Shown here in pieces: positions 47,600-64,000 of a DNA stretch of 64,000 bases. The first letter of the stretch is position 1, and each line of letters starts with the position of its first letter. Under the pieces are notes generated by a model. That model ran no database searches. It was not told the origin of the DNA and saw only the letters and a program-made list of their open reading frames with translations. The DNA is from Cololabis saira (lineage: Eukaryota; Chordata; Actinopteri; Beloniformes; Belonidae), in assembly GCF_033807715.1 (NCBI RefSeq), contig NC_084601.1, positions 19,274,690-19,338,689 of the forward strand, written 5' to 3'. Made by a program: the position numbers and the translations under genes.

Positions 47600-48060
47600 C
47601 TTCCCCCTGACCCCCTCCCCGGCTCCCCCTGCTCCATACTCGCCTGTGGGGCCCGGCCCGGCCGGCCCGGCCGCGGCGGCTCCGGTTCCCGGTGCTGTGT
47701 GCGGGTCATGGTGCTGCTCAGGCCGCTGCTCCGGCTCCAGATTCCCCGCCACTCTCTCGGCTCTCCGCCGCCGAGGAGGAGCGACTTTCACCCCAATCAC
47801 GTCTCTTAATGTCACTCGGTTTAGTTTTATTCTGCCAGAAGTTGGGAGCATTTTATAAATTAAAAGACTTACTGTCAGATGTTATCCAACAACACCCTTT
47901 GGGCCTGCTTACTTTAATATATGCCAAAGTGTTCATTTGTTTGACGTCGTTACACCTCCCCTACTCCGCTCCCCGCCGCTCCTTTAATTACGGGCCCAAA
48001 ACTAAGGTGTGCCTACGATTGCGCATGCGTAATGACTCCCACCTCAGTTGGGACCTTCGG
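47600..48060. promoter_or_regulatory. GC-rich patch, possible topaz1 promoter and first exon
   Basis: A CpG-rich patch in AT-rich DNA, with an NRF1-like GCGCATGCGT at 48021-48030 and inverted GC boxes. It is 5.6 kb upstream of the large topaz1 exon on the same strand. The hAT element at 48064 interrupts its right side. Confidence 0.35.
47640..47709 (-). CDS. Candidate first exon of topaz1
   Basis: An ATG with a fair context (GCACC before it) at 47707-47709 opens a Pro/Arg-rich reading (MTRTQHREPEPPRPGRPGRA) to a possible donor GTATGG. The leftover single base is the phase required by the exon at 42057. A GC donor (GCGAGT) four bases earlier is the other option but gives the wrong phase. GC-rich sequence opens frames easily, so this is a guess. 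Confidence 0.25.
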
Positions 48061-48063
48061 GCT

Positions 48064-49062
48064 CATAGACATATATGGGTCAATGACGAATAAAGATTTT
48101 TAACAGGTAAATTTTAAAATAATAAAAAAAATAATATCTATTGCAGTAGTTCAAACATTAAGATTGTTGTGTACACATAAATTCATATTAAAATTTTAAA
48201 TTAAATGATAGAGTTTTTTGTCAAGATGAATTGGCACTAGCCTTAAAAAAGGTCATTTTAAAATAAATTAATTTCCATAACATCTTGACATCTTTTTTTT
48301 TACAAGTTTTCAGTATTATACAAAAATGGTTGTTTTTTTAATGGGCGCGCCACATGATATTTCATTTCATTTCTTTATTTGACAATTTTCACCTGTTTCA
48401 AGTAGATTTTCACTTAAAATAAGTAGAAAAAATCTGCCAGTGGAACAAGATTTTTTTGCTTGAAATGAGAAGATAAATCTTGTTCCACTGGCAGATTTTT
48501 TTCTACTTATTTCAAGTGAAAATTTACTTGAAACAGGTGAAAATTGTCAAATAACAAGTTATTTTTCTGGTAATGACTCTTGTTTTAAGTGTAATGAGAT
48601 TTTTTGACTGAAAATGAGACATTTTAACTATAAATAAGACAAATATGGTCGATAATGGTCGCGCCACATGATATTTCATAAAATGGACGTCATCAAACTT
48701 TGTTTGTATATTATGATCGAAATATAAATACAAACGTGTTGCAATCTTACACACTACAAGATACTTCAGAAATCATGCCAGATACGGCAGAAGATTGATT
48801 TAAATACATTTAGAGTGATTTCAAAAAACGTTTTCAAAACAAGAGTCATGGTCGGACGGTTGCACCACATGACATTTTGACGCTTAAAACAACAACGAAA
48901 TCCCAAATAACTAGTATTGTAATGTAGTATTGGGACAGGTAGGTCATACATCTGGTATTTTTTTTATCCATTTAAACCTTTTTTGAATTGAAATAAAATC
49001 TGTTTTCGAGAAAATATAGGCGTCACGTCATTGACCCATATACATATATGTATATGTCTATG
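48064..49062. mobile_element. hAT-type element of 999 bp, 8-bp TSD TTCGGGCT
   Basis: The ends are CATAGACATATATGGGTCAA and the complement of its right counterpart (TTGACCCATATACATATATG, then TATATGTCTATG). The exact 8-bp duplication TTCGGGCT occurs at 48056-48063 and 49063-49070. The interior has no transposase but contains a long hairpin (48384-48550). Confidence 0.8.
48384..48550. repeat. Long hairpin inside the hAT element
   Basis: Arms of about 75 bases (GACAATTTTCACCTGTTTCA on the left, its complement at the right, and AATCTTGTTCCACTGGCAGA facing the loop) around a loop of about 20. It may be a separate foldback MITE. A direct repeat CGCGCCACATGATATTTCAT occurs at about 48343 and 48660 on either side. 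Confidence 0.75.
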
Positions 49063-49109
49063 TTCGGGCTGCCCTTCTTAGAAAAGATGAAATAAAGGTC
49101 ACAGGGGAC

Positions 49110-49116
49110 AGAATGA

Positions 49117-49147
<31 letters not shown>
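49110..49147. repeat. (TTAG)n microsatellite
   Basis: About nine tetranucleotide units just outside the hAT element. Confidence 0.9.
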
Positions 49148-49149
<2 letters not shown>

Positions 49150-49175
49150 GGAGATTTGTCTTTTGTCTCATAGTA

Positions 49176-49177
<2 letters not shown>

Positions 49178-49270
<93 letters not shown>
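49178..49270. repeat. (ATC)n microsatellite, tail of a minus-strand LINE
   Basis: About 31 trinucleotide units. Read on the minus strand it follows AAATAAATG as an (ATG)n tail, so it is best seen as the 3' end of the LINE at 49271-50960. Confidence 0.9.
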
Positions 49271-49271
<1 letters not shown>

Positions 49272-50960
49272 TTATTTTAACTCACGACCATGATCACATG
49301 GTATGGAGCACAAGTACACAAACATTTGTACATTTATAGCAAGTGGCGGGCTGTACATGTTCAAATAAAATACTCAATTTAGCAAAATAAATATTTAAAC
49401 AGAGGAAGGACATTCTTCAAAAAGGCGCCTAATTTATGATTAACATTTAACTTATTAGATTGAAGTAACAAAATCAATTTAAATATAGATGGTCGGTTTG
49501 TATAATACTTTGGTAAATATTTTTGTCTGAGATTCATTATATTTGCATTTTTACATTCGAACTAAATATGAAACTCATCTCCAATACGGTTGACGTTACA
49601 GAGGTTACAGAATCTCTGACTTCTATCCAGACCTTTATACCTTCCAGTGATACCTTCCCTTTTGGGATTCTGGTGTTATTCATCCTTAAATTACAAATGG
49701 CCTGTCAATACTTCTGATTTTGACACAATAAGTACTGTTCTAGCTTAAACTCTTGCTTAAACTCTACATAAATATCACATGATGTCATCCTATAGAGTTC
49801 ACTTCGCAATTTTTGCAGAAATTGATCTTTCAACCTTTGCTCAACAAAAAACAACAGTAACATGACACAGCAACAAACACTTAACATTTACACGCAAAAT
49901 ATCTTAGTGGCAAACAAAGAGTACAACAAGGGCATAATAAAAGACAAGTCTACCGAGACGTGCCTTCAGTCAGAGCGTTAATGGCGTTGGGAATGAATGG
50001 GTTTTTAAATCTGTTACGGTTAGCCTTTGGTACACTGTACCGTCTACCTGAGGGAACTAATTTAAACTCACTGCAGAGTGGGTGAGTAGGATCATTTGCT
50101 ATCCTAGCAGCTTTTTTCCCATCACTTCCTTATAAATACCACTTTTTAAGTTTCTCTGTGTCTTCCCTATTATTTTTAGGCTAGATTCACTATTCTTTGT
50201 AGCTTGCATCTATTTTTTGTGTTAAGGTTGCCGTACCACATTGCCATGTTAAAGGTTAAGATTCTATGAGGTTCTTAGTCTCCATAATCTGCTTGCTCAA
50301 ACTAAAAGAGTTGAGCTTGCGTAGTAAATGTAGCCGTTGATTACAAGATTTAAAGATGTGGTCAGTGTTGTTACTAAAGTTAAGATTGCTGTCAATAAAG
50401 GTACCTAAATTCATCCTGAGGGATGAATTAAAAGTAACTATCCGGATGATATGATGGAGAGAAATCTGGCTTCTCTGCTGAGAATTCTGCTTTTAGTGGG
50501 CAAAAAAATTATAACAGTCAACTGGCTGAAACCACAGTCCCCAAGCATGGAGAGAGAGGATAAGACGTGTATATGATGGAGAAAATTACAGCAAGATTTA
50601 GGCTAAAAACTAACCAGTTCAGTGACCGCTGGTCGCTAGTAAGACAAGCATTAACAAACCTATGAACACCTCCTGTTAACCTTTTGTGTTTATTTTTCTC
50701 TCTCATCTTTTATTTGGTTTATTATTATTTATTTCTTTTCATGTCTTTTATTTAATTGTACACAATTGCACCTGTTCTATTAGTATCTGTTAATATGGAT
50801 AAAGAGTGTAAATGTGTATTAATCTGTTTGTTTTCAATAAAAAATAAGTTTAAAAAAAAGTAACTATCCAACTCATAAACTACAGATGCAGAAAATAATA
50901 TAATGGAAAACAGAAATTATGTCTAAGATCTGAACAACAATTGATCAACTAGCACATCAG
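49271..50960 (-). pseudogene. Degenerate non-LTR retrotransposon, 3' end
   Basis: The minus strand reads MNLGTFIDSNLNFSNNTDHI and CNQRLHLLRKLNSFSLSKQI near 50270-50430, then EFKLVPSGRRYSVPK and NRFKNPFIPNAINAL near 49970-50090, standard wording for the end of fish LINE reverse-transcriptase proteins. Stops and frameshifts are present. The 3' UTR-like part runs to the (ATG)n tail. An L1-type fragment interrupts it at 50444-50856. Confidence 0.7.
50444..50856 (+). mobile_element. 5'-truncated L1-type insertion with 13-bp TSD
   Basis: The plus strand reads KKIITVNWLKPQSP and, after a frame break, EKITARFRLKTNQFSDRW, the ending of L1-type ORF2 in fish; it ends with an A-rich tail. AAAGTAACTATCC flanks it exactly (50431-50443, 50857-50869). 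Inserted opposite to the host LINE. Confidence 0.7.
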
Positions 50961-56381
<5,421 letters not shown>

Positions 56382-56939
56382 AAATGTTCTCATTTCACTT
56401 TTTACTCTTTATTCCAATTAAATGGCTTAAGAAGACAAGATTATACCTTTAGCATAAACTCCAGCAGATCCCTGTGACCCTGAGCAGGAATAAGTGGACA
56501 TAGATAATGGATGGAGGGATGGATAGACTGTATCTTCACCCTGACATTTCTCACTTTACGTCTTTTGCTATCTAATTTTTTAACTTTAATTGGCATAGAA
56601 ATGAATATTAGACACACTTTTAGGTCCTCTAAATGGATTTTTGATTACGACACTAAAAGTATGAAAATTATTGATGCACAAATGCACATAATTACCTCAC
56701 TAAGAAAGTACAGGTTCAAATAAAATTGGTTATTTTAAAGCTATATACAGGGCATTTTCATAAATCTTATTTCTGTTTTCCCTTCTCTCCTTGAATGGAA
56801 AAAAAAAACATTTCATTATTAACTGACTATTAAATGGTCAATAACAGCGGTACCGAAGTTACATAAAAACTGCCTTACTGTAAGACACACACACACACAC
56901 GCACACACTTTTAATGCGCATTCACAGACACGCCCTTTT

Positions 56940-57290
56940 ACCGCCTCCGTTGCTTGTGGACGCGCAGCGGCGCTGCGTTTCCCCGTCATCATCCCCCCTC
57001 ACGGACGTATGTCCTGAACGACGTGTCCGCCGTGGCGCTTGACAGACACATTAGAAGCAGCTACAGATTTGTATATGTAGGCCCAGGCTTCCACTCGTGG
57101 CCGGCGCACGCGCACGAGCACACCAGCTGCACGCCCACGCAGTTGCGATAAGGCCGGAGCGCCGCTAGTCATTTAGTTCAGCTTTGTCTTTTTGCAGCGT
57201 CTCCCTGATGAAGTGCAGAAAAACGCAAGCAGCAGCAGTATCTGAATTATTAGCCGAACGGCACAGCTTTGACTTAATCCAGCGCCGCTC
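56940..57290. promoter_or_regulatory. CpG-rich patch of unknown role
   Basis: Many CG dinucleotides in an otherwise CpG-poor stretch. No matching exon was found on either strand, so it could be an unlinked promoter, an enhancer or chance. Confidence 0.2.
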
Positions 57291-59920
57291 CTAATCTGGG
57301 CTCTGTAGAAATGTGTGTAGGCTAATGAGAGAGGTAGGAACATGGGGGCCTGTTAATGACAGGACGTTGCTTATCTTGGTATGAAACTGTGCATATGTAA
57401 GGAGGTAGACCATCTCTAAAGCTGCTTTCTTAAGTGAGTCACACTGAGCTACTGACTTAAGAAAACTGCTGTGGGAAAATACATTTCGTCTACAGGGAGG
57501 GACTCTGTTCTTTGTGAAGAAGAAAAAAGAGATGCGAGTGTTAATCAAAAAAAAATTGAAATGTCTGTTAATCAGTAGCTTGTCTAAGATTCCAGAGAAG
57601 CCTGGACTTGCTGTGATAGATCAGCCTGTGTTTTATGGATAACCCTTGTTCGTGTGCCTGTATCACTTTTGCTATGTCATTTGATTGTCTGGACCTTTTT
57701 TTTTTTCCTCTGTCTTTTCAAGTGCAGATCTATAAATTTACAAGTTCTTGCCAGCTGCTTGCAGATGGTTCTGGCACAGCAGCGTGCCAACGGAGCACTA
57801 ACCCTGATGACTCCTGCAGGTTGCCAGTTCTGGGGAGGGCTGGCCGGGCCGGTCGCGGGGATGGATTGGTGGATTGCAGGGAAGCTGGCCGGGGCAGGCG
57901 GTTGGGTGCGGGGCCGGTGGAGCAGGGAGCTGTAAAGAAACAACAAGGTCAGCTGTTTGGCAGAACACATTCAGCACCTTTATGCCGGTCTGTGAAAACG
58001 CTGCTGCTGTGCAGGTGGTGAAGCTGAGATACGATCTAAGGCAGAGAGCCGAGGTTTCCTTTCAAAATTAACACTTGTTTCATAAGATAAGAGAAGTATA
58101 ATCACCAAGAGTTACAGTAAGGAAGTTCAACATAATGACTCCTACAGTGTAGCGATGCTGAGGTGGGTAATTATGGATTAGTAGAGATTTCCAGTGAGTG
58201 GAGACTTCCCCTGACACAAAGCAGTCACTACAAAAGCTAATGCAGAATTACTCCCATATTTAACACAAGCACGCAGAAACACACACACACTTGTACAAAC
58301 AGCCCCACAAACAGGCTGATGATGTATACAGGCCTGCGCAGCTATACATGCACACGCCTCAGACTTACACACTCTTGTCGGCCATCACAGACAGCATGCC
58401 GGCTCGGCAGCCATTTTGCAGGATTGCTCTGGAATGTTCAATTAGGGTGATTGTTGCTTTACGCCGCCGCGGCTCAGCCGTACGGTCGCCGTATACGTGA
58501 CAAAGAAGCGTTTCTAAAGGCGAGCCTTTCCATGCCTTTTCCATCTCTTTTTTGCAGAGGTCCGGCGGTCTAAACCGGGACATACATGACAGGAAGTTGC
58601 TGCACCTCCGTGCGTGGACTCCGTGTGCACGTATGGACGGCGCAGAGCCCCTTGTCACGTATGAGGCGGTGATAGAGGGGCACGCCCTACGGCTCGTCAG
58701 GGCTCACATATGGAGGAGGGGATGAGTGTGCACATGCGAGCTCGGAGAAAAGAGGGAGGAAATGGAAAGCGTGAGAAATTGAAGCCTTTGGAAAAGTAGA
58801 CAGAAGGAGGGAGCAAGAGAATTAAAGGAGAGAAATGTACAGCTTGTTCTTGCCGCCATCGCTTGTGACAGCACATTATGCAGTGGGCCCTATAGACTAG
58901 GGTGTAGATTACTCCTGCAGTCTGTAGGATAATCAACGTGGACACCAGTGCACGTCTGTCGTTTAGTAATCTTTAATAATGATTCCTTTAAGATTGGGGA
59001 ACTGGTTCATCCAGATACCGGGGGTTTTTCACACGCTGAGTGCTGCTGAGTGTCGTCGTGGTGTGTGACCTGTGCACCAACATGTCACGAGTCTGAGCGC
59101 CGTTCTCCACCCATGTGAATCCTTTCCAGCCTCATTCCCCTCTTCCACCCCCACTAATAACCAGTAAACGCCAAAAACACACGTAAAAGGACACAAAGAC
59201 GTTTCTTACGTAACATCATTTTTTTTTCCAATGAAAGCAAGTTTTTCTGAATGCAAAACATGTTCTATCTTAATTTACCAGAATGACACTTTAATGATGT
59301 ATTTAAAAAGCTATTATTACTTGATAGATACTAATCTAACAAAGCAAATAGAAAGCATTCCTTATACAATGATCTGCAATCACATGGGCAGGCTTCAACA
59401 AAGGGCACCTAAGGATAAGAGCACGACTATTACAGTAGCTGCACAAAGAGGGGATTGATTGTTTAGTGTCATATGGATGGGGTTGAACCGGTCCACATCC
59501 TTCCGAGATGGAGACTGACTGAGACTGGGCTGCGGCTGCAAGATGTTAGAGAGTTAGGGTGGGATACTGACCGGCTGTGAAATGGGTCAGGTTGAATGAG
59601 GCTGTCAGGGGCTGATGATGAGACGAGAGCACAGCGGCGCAATGCGCACACGATCCTCTAGAGACGGATGACACCTTACAGGACGCGCTCAAACGCGGTG
59701 ACTGGAATTTCTGTGCATGGATGTACGTGGCGGCACCCTGCGTATACCATTCAACGTAGCGAACCCTCCCCCTGCTCCCCTCACCCACTCACTCCCTCAC
59801 ACTTGGAATATGGCGCGAGCTTACACATATGATCCAGCGCCCCTTTGTCTGGCTTCGTCGGACAGTTATGTCCATCAGTTCAGCACATTATGCTCGGGCT
59901 GTCGTCCTTTTTTACTTGCA
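57291..59920. other. No recognised gene
   Basis: A strong acceptor-like pyrimidine tract (57690-57726, ending TTTTCAAGTGCAG) is followed by open plus-strand frames to about 58020, but the two frames disagree and neither is recognised. Nothing else could be supported. Confidence 0.4.
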
Positions 59921-59921
59921 C

Positions 59922-59938
59922 GCACACACACACACACA

Positions 59939-60031
<93 letters not shown>

Positions 60032-60040
60032 GCACGCGCA
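59922..60040. repeat. (CA)n microsatellite, about 53 units
   Basis: Nearly pure (CA)n with one CATA interruption, ending in a short (CGCA)n run. Confidence 0.97.
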
Positions 60041-60526
60041 GGCATCCACACAGGCAGTCATGTGCATGGCTGATGACCCTGCCCTGGAAGATTGTGCAGC
60101 AGCCTCATTCTATGCTGTCCGTCTATAATATACTACAGTAGTGTCATGACCGCCAACCACATTCCCACCCCCCCCACCCCCTCCGATGCCGTGTCCTCAG
60201 AACACACCCGCCATCCCCAACCCAACCCCCCACGGACTGGGCGATCATCTGCTGTGACCGTGTGCTCCCGTCGTCGTGGGTGTAAGGAGTGTTCGACGAG
60301 GGTGCTCCAGAGATGTTGGGGGGTGAGGGGGGATCATATTTGATATCCTTTTTTTTTTTCTTTTAAGATTTGATGTGACTGCTGAAAGGGAGAACTTTCA
60401 CACACTTGTGGTGCTAGTGGTGTTACATTGCCAGACGGAGGAGACCTTTTGTCTCCCACCACCACCACGCAGGGAGGGACGGCGTACGTACACACAGATA
60501 TACTGTACAATCTAGCACGGCTGCAA

Positions 60527-60528
<2 letters not shown>

Positions 60529-60565
<37 letters not shown>
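60529..60565. repeat. (CA)n microsatellite
   Basis: About 18 units. Confidence 0.95.
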
Positions 60566-60567
<2 letters not shown>

Positions 60568-60822
60568 ATGCACACAAGCAATGTCAGGATATATGCACAT
60601 GCTCACAGACTACATTGCTACATTATTAGTCCGATGTTCATGGAATCCAAAAGTGACAATCCCATCATTGTGCAGCACATCAGCAGCTACACACTTGTGC
60701 AGGGAGATCTGGCACTTTGACTTGCCCTCCTGCGTATAAGGCAGAGTGCAACCTTTTCATTGTGCTCAAAGATGGGATGTGTGTGGAAGCGTGTGAATAT
60801 GTGTGCTTGTCCTCAGACTCAC

Positions 60823-60868
60823 CTGGTGGTACCCCGGGAGGCTGGTTGTCGTGGTAATGCAGCTTCAT
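60823..60868 (-). CDS. Weak candidate first coding exon, unknown protein
   Basis: ATG to a strong donor (CCACCAG before GTGAGT) encodes MKLHYHDNQPPGVPP. GC-rich sequence just upstream (60.98-61.18 kb) could be a 5' UTR. I do not recognise the protein and cannot find the next exon. Confidence 0.2.
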
Positions 60869-61220
60869 CAGGGTTTGTGGAGATGTGACACCTGATGTCC
60901 CTCCTCCCCTCCACTCTCACTCTCTCTGCTGTAGTATAGGATCAGTAGCTACACCCTAGCTCTGACAGAAGGGGGGTCGAAAGAGAGGAGGGGTTCTTAT
61001 CGAGCCTGGCAGATCGCACCACCGGCCGCTCTTAGACGAGGGGTTCCTGGGGGGGCCCGGATGATAGGGTGGGTCTTCATGGCCGTCCATTGAGCTGACT
61101 CCCACCCCCCCCGCTGTCTGAGCCGCGATGGTCTCTCCCTACTCCTGCTGCACTGATTGGACGCTGCGCTTCCTCCTTCATCAAAATGTAAAATTCCAAG
61201 ACAGAGAGAGTAGTGCATCG

Positions 61221-61437
61221 TTTGTGTGTGTGTGTGTGTGTGTGTGTGAGTGTGAGTGTATGTGTGTGTGTGTTTGTGTGTGTAGAAAAAAGTGTGCTTA
61301 AGACAGACAATGCAAGAGAAAAAAATGTGTGTATTTGAGAAATACTTGTGATGCAGACCAGGATGACTGCAAGCATGACTATAAGAGTGCTTGTGTGTGT
61401 GTGTTTGTGCGTGCATGTGTGTGTTTTTGTGTGTGTG
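61221..61437. repeat. Interrupted (TG)n microsatellite
   Basis: Two TG-rich clusters (61221-61284 and 61391-61437) separated by unrelated sequence. Confidence 0.85.
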
Positions 61438-62892
61438 TGCCTTTGCATTAGGGAGACAATATACAGGATCCCATTGTCTGTGTGGGCGTGTGATAGAGGA
61501 AGAGGTAGTTGAGGGAGAGACACGAGACAAAGAGGGCGAGGGATAGGAAGATATAGTGAGCAAGTATGTGTGTGTGTCCGTGTGAGTGATGGAGGGGGAG
61601 AAAAAGAAGGCAGTGTGTATGGCCTGAGAGCTGTCATCATTAGTCTCTCTGTGGCGGATGGTGTTGAGCTGCAAAAGGGCTTGTCAGTCAGTTTCTGTCA
61701 CAACATGTCACTGACAACACACACTCACACACACTCACACACACACGCTTTCCCAGAGGGGATCATGTCAAGTTAGGGAGCAGTCTTTTCTGACAAACTG
61801 ATCCAAACCCCCACATCCTCTTCATAACCTTTCACCCTGCCCCTGACTCCCCTGCCGACGCTGTCTCGTTCAGGACCGGTCCTCTGACAGCTGCATTCCT
61901 CTACCGAGAGCAAACATTTAATAAACGGGCTAGAACAGGTAGAAGAAAAGGACAAATTGGACAGAAAGGCAACACGGAGCGTGTGGCGAGAGGCACATGG
62001 CAGAGAGCACTCACATACAGCTGAGTCTCCTGAGAGCTACCCGGTGAAATACTGCTGACTCACTGAGCTTACAGCAGGCCGGCAAAATGCACAGAGATCA
62101 GGATCCACATCCAGTGGAGCAGCCAGGACAGCTGGTGCAAAAGGAAGAGCATCAGCTGGTAACTATGTCAACGTATGGATAGCGAGGAGAAGGCCGCTCG
62201 ACTGGTTTGGTTTTTGTTCCCGTCTGATCGATCCGTGGTAGTTATCTGCAAGGGAGACTTTTATCTACACACATAAAAACAGACCTTCCCTCTTTCCTGG
62301 CTTTTCTCCGTCTCTCTCTGCTGCTGCCGATTTAATTACCTTCTATATTTATCGGAGCTCAAGATGCTATTTTGGTTTTGAGACTCTTGTCACTGATATC
62401 GGGAGGCTACATTATTCAGTGTGAGAGCGCTGGGGCCGTCGGATGCAGAACAAGAGCACCGTTGTTAACCCTATGGAGACGAGCGGGAGCATGTGTCGCA
62501 CTTGAAATGCACAATGTGTATCAGTATATGTTTTCTCCGTGTCCTTGATGTATTCCCCGTGAAGTTGTGTTTGGTGCCGGCCTTAGGAGAAGGTGTGGTC
62601 TGCGTTTCTCGCGTCTCCATTTTGTGACTGCTTCATCTCAACTCTCAGCTCGTGAGGATCGCAACAAAGACGACTATTTCACACGAGCACACAAACAAGT
62701 GACACTGAATTGCGTTTATCCCCATGCGCTGCATATGTCTGTGCATGCACACACAGTATAGATCGATGTCCTCAGTATTTGGTTGTGATTTATGGTTGCT
62801 ATTCAGTAGAGGCCACAGTCATCTGGGAGATGATGGCCATATTGATCTGATAAACAGTTTCATTTACTGCCAAAGCCTGCCATTCATACTGA

Positions 62893-62907
62893 CGCACACA
62901 CACGCAC

Positions 62908-62952
<45 letters not shown>
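62893..62952. repeat. (CA)n microsatellite
   Basis: About 28 units with CG interruptions at its left end. Confidence 0.95.
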
Positions 62953-62953
<1 letters not shown>

Positions 62954-64000
62954 CAAAGACACATAGATTCACAGCAGGAACAACCCAGCTTTCTGCTTCA
63001 TCAATTCCCCACCTCCTCCACGTCTGCTTCTCTCTTTCTTTGCTCTTTCTTTTTCTCCTCCCCCCAGGCCACCTCACCATCTCCTCTGCTCTCAGCACGC
63101 TTTAACTCGTTCCTGTTCAGCCTTCGTTCTCCTCATTTTCTACCAGCATCTACTGCCAGCCACCTGCTTCTCTACTGATACCACCTCGCCGCACCGTGGC
63201 CTTATTTCTCCAATAAGCTCCACGCAGCTTTCCAATAAGGTTATCGCTCGCTTTGCCGTGTTTCCCAGCGAGCATCAGAGAAGGAAGTGCTACAGAACAT
63301 ATGATATAACATTACGATATATACAATATGATATCATATCTTTCCCTGAAATCAGACAGACTCATCCAAGACTGACTTCACCAGTTTGAACTAAATGGGC
63401 AGGCGCATCTGAAGGTCTGGATCGAGGTAAAACACACCTTTTCAAAACACATATAGAGCTTTACCCTGTACATCCTGCAGTGCTTTGGACAAATATACGC
63501 ACGTGATATATTTACTGCATCTGAAAAGTGCCATAACCGCACGTGCATTAGGAGAAAAAAAAATCATCAAGTGGATGAGTGCTGTGTGAAGTCATCCTTC
63601 ACTGCACACATCTGTGCAACTTGTCTTGAAAAGAAAAGACAGACGAATACATGAGCAGCAAATTTCAAAGTAGCCTACTTTCTACATTCGATAAGTCCAT
63701 TATGTGTCTAAATGTATTTAAGTAATGTATTTAAGCTTAGAATAACGTATTTAAGGTGGTAAAGTTCAGCAGATGTCTAGATCTGTCCTAGATAAAACAT
63801 CCCTTTGACGTTTTCATTTTTACACAGTAAGCAATAAGGAACTCTGCTACAGAACCTTTCACACGCACATCCTCTCCATAACCAACTCTGTACCTTACCT
63901 AATGAACCAATGTCTATGGCACTGCAGTGCATTTCCATATTGTACACCTGACACTTATATTGCAGATACTGAGCGCACACTGTCAGGAAAAGTTTGCCAC
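62953..64000. other. No recognised gene
   Basis: A pyrimidine-rich stretch at 62990-63170, then AT-rich DNA. No exon, RNA gene or repeat family was recognised. Confidence 0.5.

Noticed and set aside
49148..49339. 63-codon poly-serine frame
   Set aside because: Translation of the (ATC)n microsatellite.
59717..60141. Plus-strand frames of about 100-118 codons rich in His/Thr
   Set aside because: They are translations of the (CA)n tract.

Overview
This window looks like nuclear DNA of a teleost fish. Two vertebrate genes are split into many GT-AG exons. The DNA between them is AT-rich and full of fish-type mobile DNA: hAT, TTAA-type and Harbinger-type elements, Tc1/Tc2-like remnants, L2/L1-type LINE fragments and tRNA-derived SINEs, plus long (CA)n tracts. 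I cannot name the species. No CRISPR array, operon, plasmid or prokaryotic feature is present. All exon borders below were built by hand from splice signals and reading-frame continuity.

Layout. (1) 1-23.3 kb: trim71 (lin-41) on the minus strand. Exon 1 (RING, B-box 1) is at 22170-22916, exon 2 at 5850-6017 and exon 3 at 1693-1827. The large last exon (rest of the coiled coil, filamin and NHL repeats) lies off the left edge. The 16-kb first intron is rich in transposons, and 19.3-22.1 kb is a tower of nested insertions built on a short minisatellite. (2) 23.3-29.4 kb: intergenic DNA with a GC-rich trim71 upstream region, a DNA element, a GGAA-type tract and a minus-strand L2-type LINE remnant. 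(3) 29.4-42.1 kb: a minus-strand gene of 19 joined coding exons (about 1,500 codons, one continuous frame) that I assign to topaz1, a germ-cell gene with a CCCH-type zinc finger. (4) 42-49.1 kb: upstream DNA or first intron of topaz1, with several DNA transposons (some inside others) and a GC-rich patch at 47.6-48.1 kb that may be the first exon and promoter. (5) 49.1-51 kb: a minus-strand LINE remnant with an (ATC)n tail, interrupted by a truncated L1-type insertion with target-site duplications. (6) 51-64 kb: no recognised gene. Two weak minus-strand exon candidates and a cluster of (CA)n microsatellites are present.

How the genes relate. Both lie in the same orientation, topaz1 upstream of trim71. 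TRIM71 is a stem-cell and early-embryo ubiquitin ligase and mRNA repressor; TOPAZ1 acts in germ cells. The sequence does not show that they work together. The most unusual feature is the transposon stratigraphy: several insertions have exact target-site duplications, and for some a related uninterrupted copy elsewhere in the window shows the pre-insertion state. I found no convincing new gene system and do not claim one.
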